From: Caldilineaceae bacterium
Lineage (GTDB): Bacteria; Chloroflexota; Anaerolineae; Caldilineales; Caldilineaceae
Direction of reading: 5' to 3'
NCBI GenBank assembly: GCA_024643705.1
Contig: JAHEML010000221.1
Span: 1-6,662 of the forward strand
DNA: 6,662 nucleotides
Shown one piece after another: positions 1 through 4,889 of the stretch (its first letter is position 1; every line of letters begins with the position of its first letter). The notes under the pieces are model-generated. The model searched no databases. It worked only from the letters and a program-made list of their open reading frames with translations, and had not been told where the DNA came from. A program made the position numbers and the translations under genes.

Positions 1-109
1 CCTAATTCCTCACAAAAATCTGGGACGCACCCGGGCATACTTTCGCCAGCGATCCCTCTATGTTGCGCGCATGTGCGAACAGTGCAGACGAATGTCTTGC
101 ATGGTTGGG

Positions 110-138
110 TTGCCCTTTCCGGCTGAATCCAGTACACT
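110..138 (+). promoter_or_regulatory. Candidate promoter for the LysM gene
   Basis: TTGCCC (110-115), 17 bases, then TACACT (133-138), giving 4/6 matches to each sigma-70 consensus box. It would leave a leader of roughly 95 bases before ATG 239. A competing candidate is TTGGCA (177-182) with TACTTT (200-205), also with a 17-base spacer; it has a better -35 and a worse -10. The rest of 1-238 shows nothing else I can support. Confidence 0.3.
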
Positions 139-238
139 GGGTTGCACACAGCCCAAGGCTCCAATACCCCGCCCAATTGGCATACCTACTCTTGGCGGGT
201 ACTTTTATTCACCAACCCACTCAATAGCGAGGCCGCGT

Positions 239-1435
239 ATGGATAGATTCCATTCCTCAGCCAAAAAGACCAGTTTGCCTCTCGACCACTCTCGTCGATG
301 GCTTGTGATTGGGGCACTGTTCTGTCTGTTCTTTTTGATGGCAATTTCAACCCAAAGGGGATTTGCCCAGGAGAGTGCCCCCAGCACCCGAACCTTTTCC
401 ATGCCGTCCATTCAACGCCACACAGTAGACGATCCGGATGCTTTCGTCTATACGGTACGGCTGGGCGAATACTGGATTCTCATCGCCCGCAAATTTGGTG
501 TCAGTTATGATGAATTGCGTGGGGCCAATCCTGATCTTTGGACACAGCGGGGCGAGCTAATTTGGCCCGGCGATGAAATGAGCATCCCTGGCCTGACGGC
601 AGCCGACGCCTGGGAGACAATCGACTATGTGGTGGAACCGGGTGATTCTTGGTATGCGATTGCCCATAAGTTCGGCGTCACGTATTGGGATTTGCGCCTG
701 GACAATCTGGGCCTTTGGCGTATGCGGCAAACTGTGATCCGCCCTGGCGATGTGATGCAGATTGTCAACCCCAAACCATCTGTACCCGTTGCGGTAGAAG
801 AGCCGGGGGATGCGAGCGCAACCGCAGAAGAATCCGTGGCGACCGAAGCACCGGAGGAAACGCAGCCGGAAGAGACTCAATCGGAGGAGACCCAACCGGA
901 GGAAACCCAACCGGAGGAAACCCAGCCAGAGGAGACTCAACCGGAAGAAAGTGACTCTCAACCGGCTGCACCTGATACGACCGCACCTGATACGACCACA
1001 CCGGGTGGATTGCCCACGACCACTGTCGGCGGCCCTGCATTCATAGTCACCAATCCGCCAGCCGACGCACTCATCTATTCTGTGCGTACCGGCGATAGTT
1101 GGTTTGGCATTGCCGCACGCTATGGTTTTACATTCGAAAACTTGCGTACGGCTAACCAGGAGTTGTGGGCACTGCGCGGCCAAAATATCCGCCCCGCTGA
1201 CGAAATGATCATCCCCGCCCACGGCTCGCCACCGCCCCCTATGGAGATACGCACAGCGCCGGAAGATGGTGCCAAGGATGGCACTGATTCTATGACCAAA
1301 TACACGGTGCTGGCCGGTGACACCTGGGAATCTGTGGCGGCCAGTGTGGACTCAACAGCAGAAGCCCTCAAGGCGGCGAACGTAGACGTGAGTAGCCGGG
1401 AGCTTGTACCAGGGGACGTGATCAAGATTCCGTAG
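239..1435 (+). CDS. Exported protein with four LysM domains and an acidic EETQP-repeat linker
   Basis: A 398-residue protein that probably binds cell-wall or other GlcNAc-containing glycans outside the membrane; no catalytic domain is visible. After a basic stretch (HSRR, residues 17-20) comes a hydrophobic segment at about 21-37 ending in GFAQES, so it is a signal peptide (cut near residue 43) or a membrane anchor. LysM domains lie at about 70-117, 129-177, 279-326 and 354-398. Each has the Y-x-V-x-x-G-(D/E)-x-W opening and closes with PGD or PAD followed by a hydrophobic strand. The first three share an LW-x-x-R element that the fourth lacks. A Pro/Thr/Glu-rich linker (178-276) separates LysM2 from LysM3. 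I chose ATG 239 because GCGAGG lies 6 bases upstream and the hydrophobic segment then sits near the N terminus. The frame stays open up to ATG 71, but residues from there do not look like protein. Transcription probably ends at the 1464-1505 hairpin. The family call is firm; the ligand is not known. Confidence 0.9.
   Translation: MDRFHSSAKKTSLPLDHSRRWLVIGALFCLFFLMAISTQRGFAQESAPSTRTFSMPSIQRHTVDDPDAFVYTVRLGEYWILIARKFGVSYDELRGANPDLWTQRGELIWPGDEMSIPGLTAADAWETIDYVVEPGDSWYAIAHKFGVTYWDLRLDNLGLWRMRQTVIRPGDVMQIVNPKPSVPVAVEEPGDASATAEESVATEAPEETQPEETQSEETQPEETQPEETQPEETQPEESDSQPAAPDTTAPDTTTPGGLPTTTVGGPAFIVTNPPADALIYSVRTGDSWFGIAARYGFTFENLRTANQELWALRGQNIRPADEMIIPAHGSPPPPMEIRTAPEDGAKDGTDSMTKYTVLAGDTWESVAASVDSTAEALKAANVDVSSRELVPGDVIKIP
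854..943 (+). repeat. Six tandem 15-bp units encoding EETQP
   Basis: Six consecutive in-frame 15-base units encode EETQP (the second copy reads EETQS), residues 206-235 of the LysM protein, followed by a degenerate EES. The units differ mainly at synonymous third positions (GAG/GAA, ACC/ACT/ACG, CAA/CAG), so the array is not freshly expanded, although two neighbouring copies are nearly identical. It forms an acidic, probably extended spacer between the two halves of the LysM protein. Confidence 0.9.
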
Positions 1436-1463
1436 CTGCGGCAAGAGGAAATGGGTAAAACCT

Positions 1464-1505
1464 AAAAAAACGGGTGAGATCGAATGCTGATCCCACCCGT
1501 TTTTT
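1464..1505. terminator. Bidirectional hairpin terminator between convergent genes
   Basis: ACGGGTGAGATC (1470-1481) pairs with GATCCCACCCGT (1489-1500), with one mismatch on the plus-strand RNA and a wobble pair on the minus-strand RNA. The hairpin is flanked by a run of A (1464-1470) and a run of T (1500-1505). The symmetry gives a U tract after the hairpin in both directions. It lies 29 bases past the LysM stop and 95 bases past the stop of the convergent dehydrogenase gene, so it can serve both. Confidence 0.85.
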
Positions 1506-1555
1506 GTTCCGGGCTTCTCTTCTTTTTATGAAAATCGACGGCATCTCTGCCATTT

Positions 1556-1574
1556 GTGCGGTCAAAAACCGCAC
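1556..1574. repeat. Small perfect palindrome, 7-bp stem
   Basis: GTGCGGT (1556-1562) and ACCGCAC (1568-1574) are perfect inverted arms around CAAAA, 26 bases beyond the stop of the minus-strand dehydrogenase. No T run follows it on either strand in the direction of transcription, so it is not a canonical terminator. It may just stabilise the 3' end of the minus-strand mRNA. Confidence 0.5.
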
Positions 1575-1599
1575 CTACAAAAAAATACTTTGCGGAATG

Positions 1600-2550
1600 C
1601 TAATATCCCAGGGATTTGTTCACCACATTTTCCAGGGGTTCACCTGCGATGAAATGGCGCAGGTTTGTCTGCATCATCTGCATCACATTGGCGTGGGTCT
1701 GGCGAGACGTGGGTGAACAATGGGGGGTGATGAAGATGCGCGGCGCATCCCATAAGGGATCGTCGGCGGGCAGAGGCTCGGTGTCGGTTACATCCAACCC
1801 TGCGCCCAGCAATTTGCCGCTTTGCAGGGTGGCAAGCAACGCTGCTTCGTCCACAATGCCACCGCGGGAGACAACCATAAAAATGGCCGAATCCTTGAGT
1901 AACCCCAACTCCCGTGCCCCAATCATGCCACGGGTCTCCGGCGTGATCGGCACTGTGACGATCACCACATCGGATTTTGCCAGGAGATCGTCCAGTCCAT
2001 CCAGCAGGCCCAATTGGGAAACGTAGTCGGGCTTGGCAACTGGATGGGCGTCCACCGCAATCACGTCCATCTCGAAGGCAACGGCCCGGGATGCGATGTT
2101 GCGCCCGATGTTGCCCAAACCGACGATGCCCATGGTCAGCCCAGCCAAACCGGTGAAGGGCAGATTTGCACCACGAATCCACTCGTGGCGCTTCTGCGCT
2201 TCGTAGAGTTCGTCGAAGCGGCGGGCTAGATGGACGAGCATTCCAAAGGCATGTTCGGCGATGGTGCTGGCGTGGGCGCCTCGGGTGTTGGTGACGGTAA
2301 TGTCGGTGGCGGGCAGGCCGGGTGCGTTGCGCATCCACTCCACGCCTGCGCTAGACGACTGAATCCACTTCAGGTTCTTCAGCCCTTCCAACAATTGCTG
2401 GTCGACGCCACCGAAAGCAGCTTGGGCATCCGCGCCCACGGCGATGATCTCTTCCGGCGTCTCGCCGCTGACAAATTCCACGTCTGGGAAGGCATCGCGG
2501 AACATGTTCACATAATGGCCTACCCAGGCTTGCGTAATTACAACTTTCAT
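1600..2550 (-). CDS. D-2-hydroxyacid dehydrogenase, NAD-type fingerprint
   Basis: A 316-residue cytosolic oxidoreductase of the D-isomer 2-hydroxyacid dehydrogenase family, which interconverts 2-oxo acids and D-2-hydroxy acids with a nicotinamide cofactor. The Rossmann motif GLGNIG is at 144-149. Asp167 ends the second strand (VIAVD), where an acidic residue normally favours NAD over NADP. The catalytic Arg-Glu-His set is present: R229 in SRGGIVDE, E258 in TEPLP and H277 in TPHCS. Length is normal for the family. I start at 2550 because AGGAG lies 8 bases before it; the longer start at 2568 would put that site inside the gene. It is the last of three minus-strand genes and may have its own promoter at 2807-2835. 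Glyoxylate/hydroxypyruvate reductase-like activity is possible, but the sequence does not fix the substrate. Confidence 0.92.
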   Translation of the reverse strand: MKVVITQAWVGHYVNMFRDAFPDVEFVSGETPEEIIAVGADAQAAFGGVDQQLLEGLKNLKWIQSSSAGVEWMRNAPGLPATDITVTNTRGAHASTIAEHAFGMLVHLARRFDELYEAQKRHEWIRGANLPFTGLAGLTMGIVGLGNIGRNIASRAVAFEMDVIAVDAHPVAKPDYVSQLGLLDGLDDLLAKSDVVIVTVPITPETRGMIGARELGLLKDSAIFMVVSRGGIVDEAALLATLQSGKLLGAGLDVTDTEPLPADDPLWDAPRIFITPHCSPTSRQTHANVMQMMQTNLRHFIAGEPLENVVNKSLGY

Positions 2551-2558
2551 CGGGGTTT

Positions 2559-2565
2559 CTCCTGT
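2559..2565 (-). promoter_or_regulatory. Ribosome binding site fixing the dehydrogenase start
   Basis: On the minus strand this reads ACAGGAG, 8 bases before ATG 2550. It lies downstream of the alternative ATG at 2568, which has no comparable site, so it decides for the shorter protein. Confidence 0.75.
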
Positions 2566-2587
2566 CATTCTGGTTTGTATTTGATGA

Positions 2588-2611
2588 AATAAGAGCCGAA
2601 AAGCCCTTATT
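2588..2611 (-). terminator. Hairpin after the gene remnant, possible weak terminator or leader structure
   Basis: In minus-strand RNA, AATAAGGGC and GCTCTTATT form a 9-bp stem including one G-U pair, around a short U-rich loop, followed by a short weak U stretch. The wobble pair becomes a mismatch on the plus strand, so the structure favours minus-strand transcripts. It begins 13 bases past the stop of the possible remnant (2625) and ends 22 bases before the ribosome site of the downstream dehydrogenase. It could be the old terminator of the lost gene or a leader hairpin. Confidence 0.4.
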
Positions 2612-2624
2612 GTACAGCCGAACC

Positions 2625-2792
2625 TTATCCTTTTCCGTGTACCTCTACATCTGCGTCATCGATCTTCCAGCCGCCATTTTTCCAGAACAGTAGAGTCAGT
2701 ACGGTAGAGCTATCGGGTGAATTTCCGGAACGATTCCCGGTCTTGATGGGTGGGTGCAAGTCGATGTGATGTGCTGGATGGCGCCAGATGGG
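2625..2792 (-). pseudogene. Possible C-terminal remnant of a small secreted or NTF2-like protein
   Basis: The minus-strand frame ending at the TAA at 2625-2627 is open from a stop at 2793-2795. Its last 28 residues look protein-like, including TLLFWKNGG and WKIDDADVEV (about 2640-2702). That strand-turn-strand pattern with a final WKIDD resembles the C termini of NTF2-like or DUF4878/DUF4440-type small proteins; this likeness is from memory. No ATG or GTG start lies in the open stretch, only a TTG at 2757-2759 with no ribosome site, and the upstream part does not look like protein. I therefore read it as the tail of a decayed gene, though a chance open frame is not excluded. Confidence 0.3.
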
Positions 2793-2806
2793 TCAAGTCG
2801 GGCGTC

Positions 2807-2835
2807 ACTATAGCATAGGATAGGGCATGGCTCAA
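2807..2835 (-). promoter_or_regulatory. Candidate minus-strand promoter between the two dehydrogenase genes
   Basis: On the minus strand, TTGAGC (2835-2830), a 17-base spacer and TATAGT (2812-2807) form a good sigma-70-like pair (4/6 and 5/6 matches). It begins 14 bases past the stop of the upstream dehydrogenase gene. It would give a leader of about 250 bases to ATG 2550, across the possible remnant and the 2588-2611 hairpin, so the last gene could be transcribed on its own. Confidence 0.4.
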
Positions 2836-2848
2836 CCGGGTGAAACGG

Positions 2849-3826
2849 TCACACGACCTGGTTTTGCAGCGGTTCGCTGCCTTTGGTGAGCCTATCCAGA
2901 TTCTCCAGCAAAATATCCAGCACATTCTCTTCGTACATGCGTGTTTCGCCTGCGGTGTGGGGGGTGATCAGCACATTTTTCATGTCCCAGAAGGGGGAAT
3001 CGGGAAGCAGTGGCTCGTCCCAAAAGTGGTCTATGGCCGCACCGGCAATGGTGCCGTTTTGCAGGGCGGCAAGAAGGGCCGGTTCGTCAACGCAGCGTCC
3101 ACGGGCCATGTTGACCAGGTAGGCGCTGGGTTGCATGGCAGCCAATGCCCTGGCATCGATCAGATTGGTGGTTTCGGGCGTGAGCGGGCAGGTGAGGGCT
3201 ACAAAGTCGGCCTGGGGCAGCAGGCTCAACAGGCGATCTGGTGTGTGGACTTCATCTGCGACACCCTGGGCGGTGGATGGGTCGCGCTTTGTGCCGATGA
3301 CCCGCATGTCAAATGCTTTTGCCAGATGGGCCAGGCGCGAGCCAATGGCTCCTAGCCCGACAATCAGCAATGTCTTGCCGCCCAGTTCATCCTCACGTTT
3401 GGCAAGGTCGGAGATCATGCCCCGCCACATGTGCTGGCGCTGATTGTCGCGGCCGGTGTGAATGTGGCGGGCGAGTGCCAGAATGCAGGCCAAAGCATGT
3501 TCGCTAACGGCGTTGCGGTTGACTCCGCTGGCATTGGCGAGACGAATACCCCGTGCGCGCAGTGCCGCCTGATCAAATTGATCCACACCCGCGCCAATGG
3601 ATTGGATAAAGCGCAGTTTGGGCGCATTATCCAGCAGGTTATTCTGCCAAAAGCCAGAGACTACGAGCACATCTGCTTCGGGTAGCCGCTGGGCCAGTTC
3701 TTCCCGCGACCACGCCTGAAAGTGATGAATGCCGCTGTTGCGCTTGGCAAAGGTGGCTTCCATTTGATAGGCAACATGCGCGAAGCAGATAGTCAACTGG
3801 GATTGCGAAGGGAAAGAAGTCGCCAT
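2849..3826 (-). CDS. D-2-hydroxyacid dehydrogenase, NADP-type fingerprint
   Basis: A 325-residue cytosolic member of the same D-2-hydroxyacid dehydrogenase family as the neighbour at 1600-2550, but clearly diverged from it. The Rossmann motif GLGAIG is at 157-162. The second strand ends in IGTKRDP, with K180 and R181 where the neighbour has Asp; loss of the acid and gain of basic residues there usually mark NADP use. The catalytic residues are R242 (ARGRCVDE), E271 (DHFWDEPLLP) and H290 (TPHTAG), all intact. ATG 3826 is preceded by AAAGGA with 9 bases between. It lies 76 bases after the thioesterase gene with no obvious promoter in that gap, so the two are probably co-transcribed. A glyoxylate, hydroxypyruvate or branched 2-oxo acid substrate is possible; none is shown by the sequence. 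Confidence 0.92.
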   Translation of the reverse strand: MATSFPSQSQLTICFAHVAYQMEATFAKRNSGIHHFQAWSREELAQRLPEADVLVVSGFWQNNLLDNAPKLRFIQSIGAGVDQFDQAALRARGIRLANASGVNRNAVSEHALACILALARHIHTGRDNQRQHMWRGMISDLAKREDELGGKTLLIVGLGAIGSRLAHLAKAFDMRVIGTKRDPSTAQGVADEVHTPDRLLSLLPQADFVALTCPLTPETTNLIDARALAAMQPSAYLVNMARGRCVDEPALLAALQNGTIAGAAIDHFWDEPLLPDSPFWDMKNVLITPHTAGETRMYEENVLDILLENLDRLTKGSEPLQNQVV

Positions 3827-3848
3827 TGGGGTCTGTCCTTTGGTTGGG

Positions 3849-3876
3849 GTGAGCAGTGAGATGTGAGCAGTGAAAC
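3849..3876. repeat. Two 14-base direct repeats of GTGAGCAGTGA type
   Basis: GTGAGCAGTGAGAT (3849-3862) is followed directly by GTGAGCAGTGAAAC (3863-3876), identical at the first 11 bases and 12 of 14 overall. The second unit runs into the left arm of the 3871-3919 inverted repeat. This kind of short GTGAGCAGTGA unit can be a dispersed intergenic repeat; one window cannot show that. Confidence 0.6.
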
Positions 3877-3919
3877 GAGAAAGGTAATTATTGAAACGGC
3901 GATCACCTTTCTCGTTTCA
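3871..3919. repeat. Perfect 15-bp inverted repeat at the 3' end of the thioesterase gene
   Basis: TGAAACGAGAAAGGT (3871-3885) and ACCTTTCTCGTTTCA (3905-3919) are exact reverse complements around a 19-base loop. The right arm includes part of the thioesterase stop codon and its last codons (KRER region), so the repeat straddles the gene end. No U tract follows in the minus direction, which argues against a simple terminator. It may be an mRNA-stabilising hairpin between the two co-directional genes, or an arm of a small dispersed element. Confidence 0.8.
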
Positions 3920-4301
3920 GCTTTTCTTGGGTGCGCCGCATAAATCGATCCATTTCGACAATCACCCGGGTATGCGATCCTTCTCCCACCTTTTCTACTT
4001 CGTCGTGGGCCTCAACGGCAAAGGTGAGCCGTCGCCCGTCGATGGCTATCAAGGTAGCTTGGGCGCGCACGGACATCCCGATGGGGGTGGCAGATATGTG
4101 GCGCACATCCAAATGGGTTCCCACCGAGGTGGAGCCTGGGGGCAGATGTTCCATCACCGCGTGCACGGCGGCGAGTTCGAGCAGCGCGACGAGAGAGGGC
4201 GTGCCGTAGACCGGGACAAGCCCGCTGCCTAAAGATGCGGCCGTGTTTGAGTTGTCCACAATTGTGGTGGCTGTGCCTGTGAGACCGTGGGCGAGGGTCA
4301 T
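3903..4301 (-). CDS. FlK-like hot-dog fold acyl-CoA thioesterase
   Basis: A 132-residue single-domain protein related to FlK, the fluoroacetyl-CoA thioesterase of Streptomyces cattleya, and its many uncharacterised relatives, which hydrolyse short acyl-CoA esters in the cytosol. Residues T34 (VYGTPSL), E42 (ALLELAA) and H68 (VRHISATP) match the FlK catalytic T42/E50/H76 with the same spacings of 8 and 26. The NTA, GSG, TP and RRLTF...AHDEVEKVGEG-H stretches also fit the family. I start at ATG 4301 because relatives begin this way, just before the GL-x-G-x-A stretch, and because a longer start at 4379 would place the divergent promoter inside the gene. The ribosome site is weak (ACAGG about 10 bases away). 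It heads the minus-strand gene group with the NADP-type dehydrogenase. Nothing here shows fluoroacetate use; the natural substrate is unknown. Confidence 0.82.
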   Translation of the reverse strand: MTLAHGLTGTATTIVDNSNTAASLGSGLVPVYGTPSLVALLELAAVHAVMEHLPPGSTSVGTHLDVRHISATPIGMSVRAQATLIAIDGRRLTFAVEAHDEVEKVGEGSHTRVIVEMDRFMRRTQEKLKRER

Positions 4302-4322
4302 GCGGATTGGGCCTGTCGTGGG

Positions 4323-4351
4323 TGGAATAGGCTGTCGTTCTCTGGTATGAT
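4323..4351 (+). promoter_or_regulatory. Extended -10 promoter for the DUF1294 gene
   Basis: TATGAT at 4346-4351 is preceded by TGG (4343-4345), an extended -10 TGn motif. The -35 position, 17 bases upstream, holds only a weak TGGAAT (4323-4328), as is common for extended -10 promoters. It would give a leader of about 44 bases before the TTG start at 4402. It shares its -10 with the opposite promoter. Confidence 0.55.
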
Positions 4352-4375
4352 ACGGCAAAGAGAGCGTCGGAGCAA
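4347..4375 (-). promoter_or_regulatory. Divergent promoter for the thioesterase gene
   Basis: On the minus strand, TTGCTC (4375-4370), a 17-base spacer and TATCAT (4352-4347) form a sigma-70-like promoter. The -10 overlaps the plus-strand -10 almost completely because TATGATA is symmetrical. Transcription would begin near 4340, about 40 bases before ATG 4301, in agreement with the shorter start of that gene. Confidence 0.5.
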
Positions 4376-4390
4376 ACACTTTTCAACCCC

Positions 4391-4395
4391 AGGAG
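4391..4395 (+). promoter_or_regulatory. Ribosome binding site for a TTG start
   Basis: AGGAG lies 6 bases before TTG 4402-4404. No ATG is available in the frame near this position, so this site decides the unusual start codon. Confidence 0.8.
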
Positions 4396-4401
4396 TCTAT
4401 T

Positions 4402-4749
4402 TTGCGCAAATTGACCGCTTCTTTCCCTTCCCTGCTTGCAGGCATTGCCCTGTCGACGGGTCTCTATTTTGTGGGGGCTTCAACGTTTGGCGACCAATTG
4501 CCACCTGTTTTGCTCTGGTTATTGGGGGCTGGTTTGGTCACATTTGGCTATTATGGCTGGGATAAAGCGCGCAGCAAAGGCGACAGGCGACGGATCCCAG
4601 AGTGGACGTTGCATGGGTTGGCCCTGCTTGGTGGGGTTGGCGGGGGTTGGCTTGGTATGTTCGCTTTTCGTCACAAGACCCGAAAAGTACATTTTCGATG
4701 GATTCTTGCTGGCGCAACATTGCTCTGGGCATGGCTGCTGTTGCAATAA
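4402..4749 (+). CDS. DUF1294 family small membrane protein, TTG start
   Basis: A 115-residue inner-membrane protein of the DUF1294 family, whose function is not known; in some bacteria the domain is fused to a cold-shock domain, but no such domain is present here. Four membrane segments can be placed at about 8-26, 35-52, 68-88 and 98-114. The family signature is complete: WDK (53-55), RIPE (64-67), LHGLALLGGVGG (70-81) and RHKTRK with a Phe after it (90-98). The start is TTG with a well-placed AGGAG. The gene is divergent from the thioesterase and shares its promoter region. No clear terminator lies between its stop and the subtilase promoter 50 bases on, so some read-through is possible. 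Confidence 0.85.
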   Translation: MRKLTASFPSLLAGIALSTGLYFVGASTFGDQLPPVLLWLLGAGLVTFGYYGWDKARSKGDRRRIPEWTLHGLALLGGVGGGWLGMFAFRHKTRKVHFRWILAGATLLWAWLLLQ

Positions 4750-4798
4750 AATACCTGTTGTACTGTGGTGTTTGCTTAGAATCCCTGGCATATTTCAG

Positions 4799-4827
4799 TT
4801 GACCAAAGTCGCCAGTGGGTGTAGGAT
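4799..4827 (+). promoter_or_regulatory. Candidate promoter for the subtilase gene
   Basis: TTGACC (4799-4804), a 17-base spacer and TAGGAT (4822-4827) match the sigma-70 boxes at 5/6 and 4/6. It sits about 60 bases before the ATG at 4890, so the protease gene probably has its own promoter separate from the DUF1294 gene. Confidence 0.5.
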
Positions 4828-4874
4828 GGAATCATCCAATCAGCCTAGGTCTTCCTATATTCTTCCTGCTGCTC

Positions 4875-4882
4875 AAAAGGAG
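4875..4882 (+). promoter_or_regulatory. Strong ribosome binding site of the subtilase
   Basis: AAAAGGAG with 7 bases to ATG 4890. It favours this ATG over the one three codons later (4899). Confidence 0.8.
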
Positions 4883-4889
4883 CTTTACA

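Noticed and set aside
71..238. Upstream in-frame extension of the LysM gene from ATG 71
   Set aside because: The 56 extra residues are Cys/Pro-rich, do not look like a protein N terminus and would bury the signal segment. ATG 239 has a ribosome site.
1556..1574. Second terminator for the minus-strand genes
   Set aside because: The stem is perfect but the T run lies before it, not after it, in minus-strand RNA, so it is listed only as a palindrome.
1640..2338. 232-codon minus-strand frame inside the NAD-type dehydrogenase
   Set aside because: It is Arg/His-rich and out of frame with a gene that has all its catalytic motifs; a shadow frame.
2710..2925. 71-codon minus-strand frame across the dehydrogenase stop
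   Set aside because: It starts inside the NADP-type dehydrogenase in another frame and shows no protein-like pattern. The remnant proposed at 2625-2792 is in a different frame.
4302..4379. Longer N terminus of the thioesterase from ATG 4379
   Set aside because: FlK relatives begin near the GL-x-G-x-A stretch. The extension would cover the divergent promoter, and its residues show no family match.
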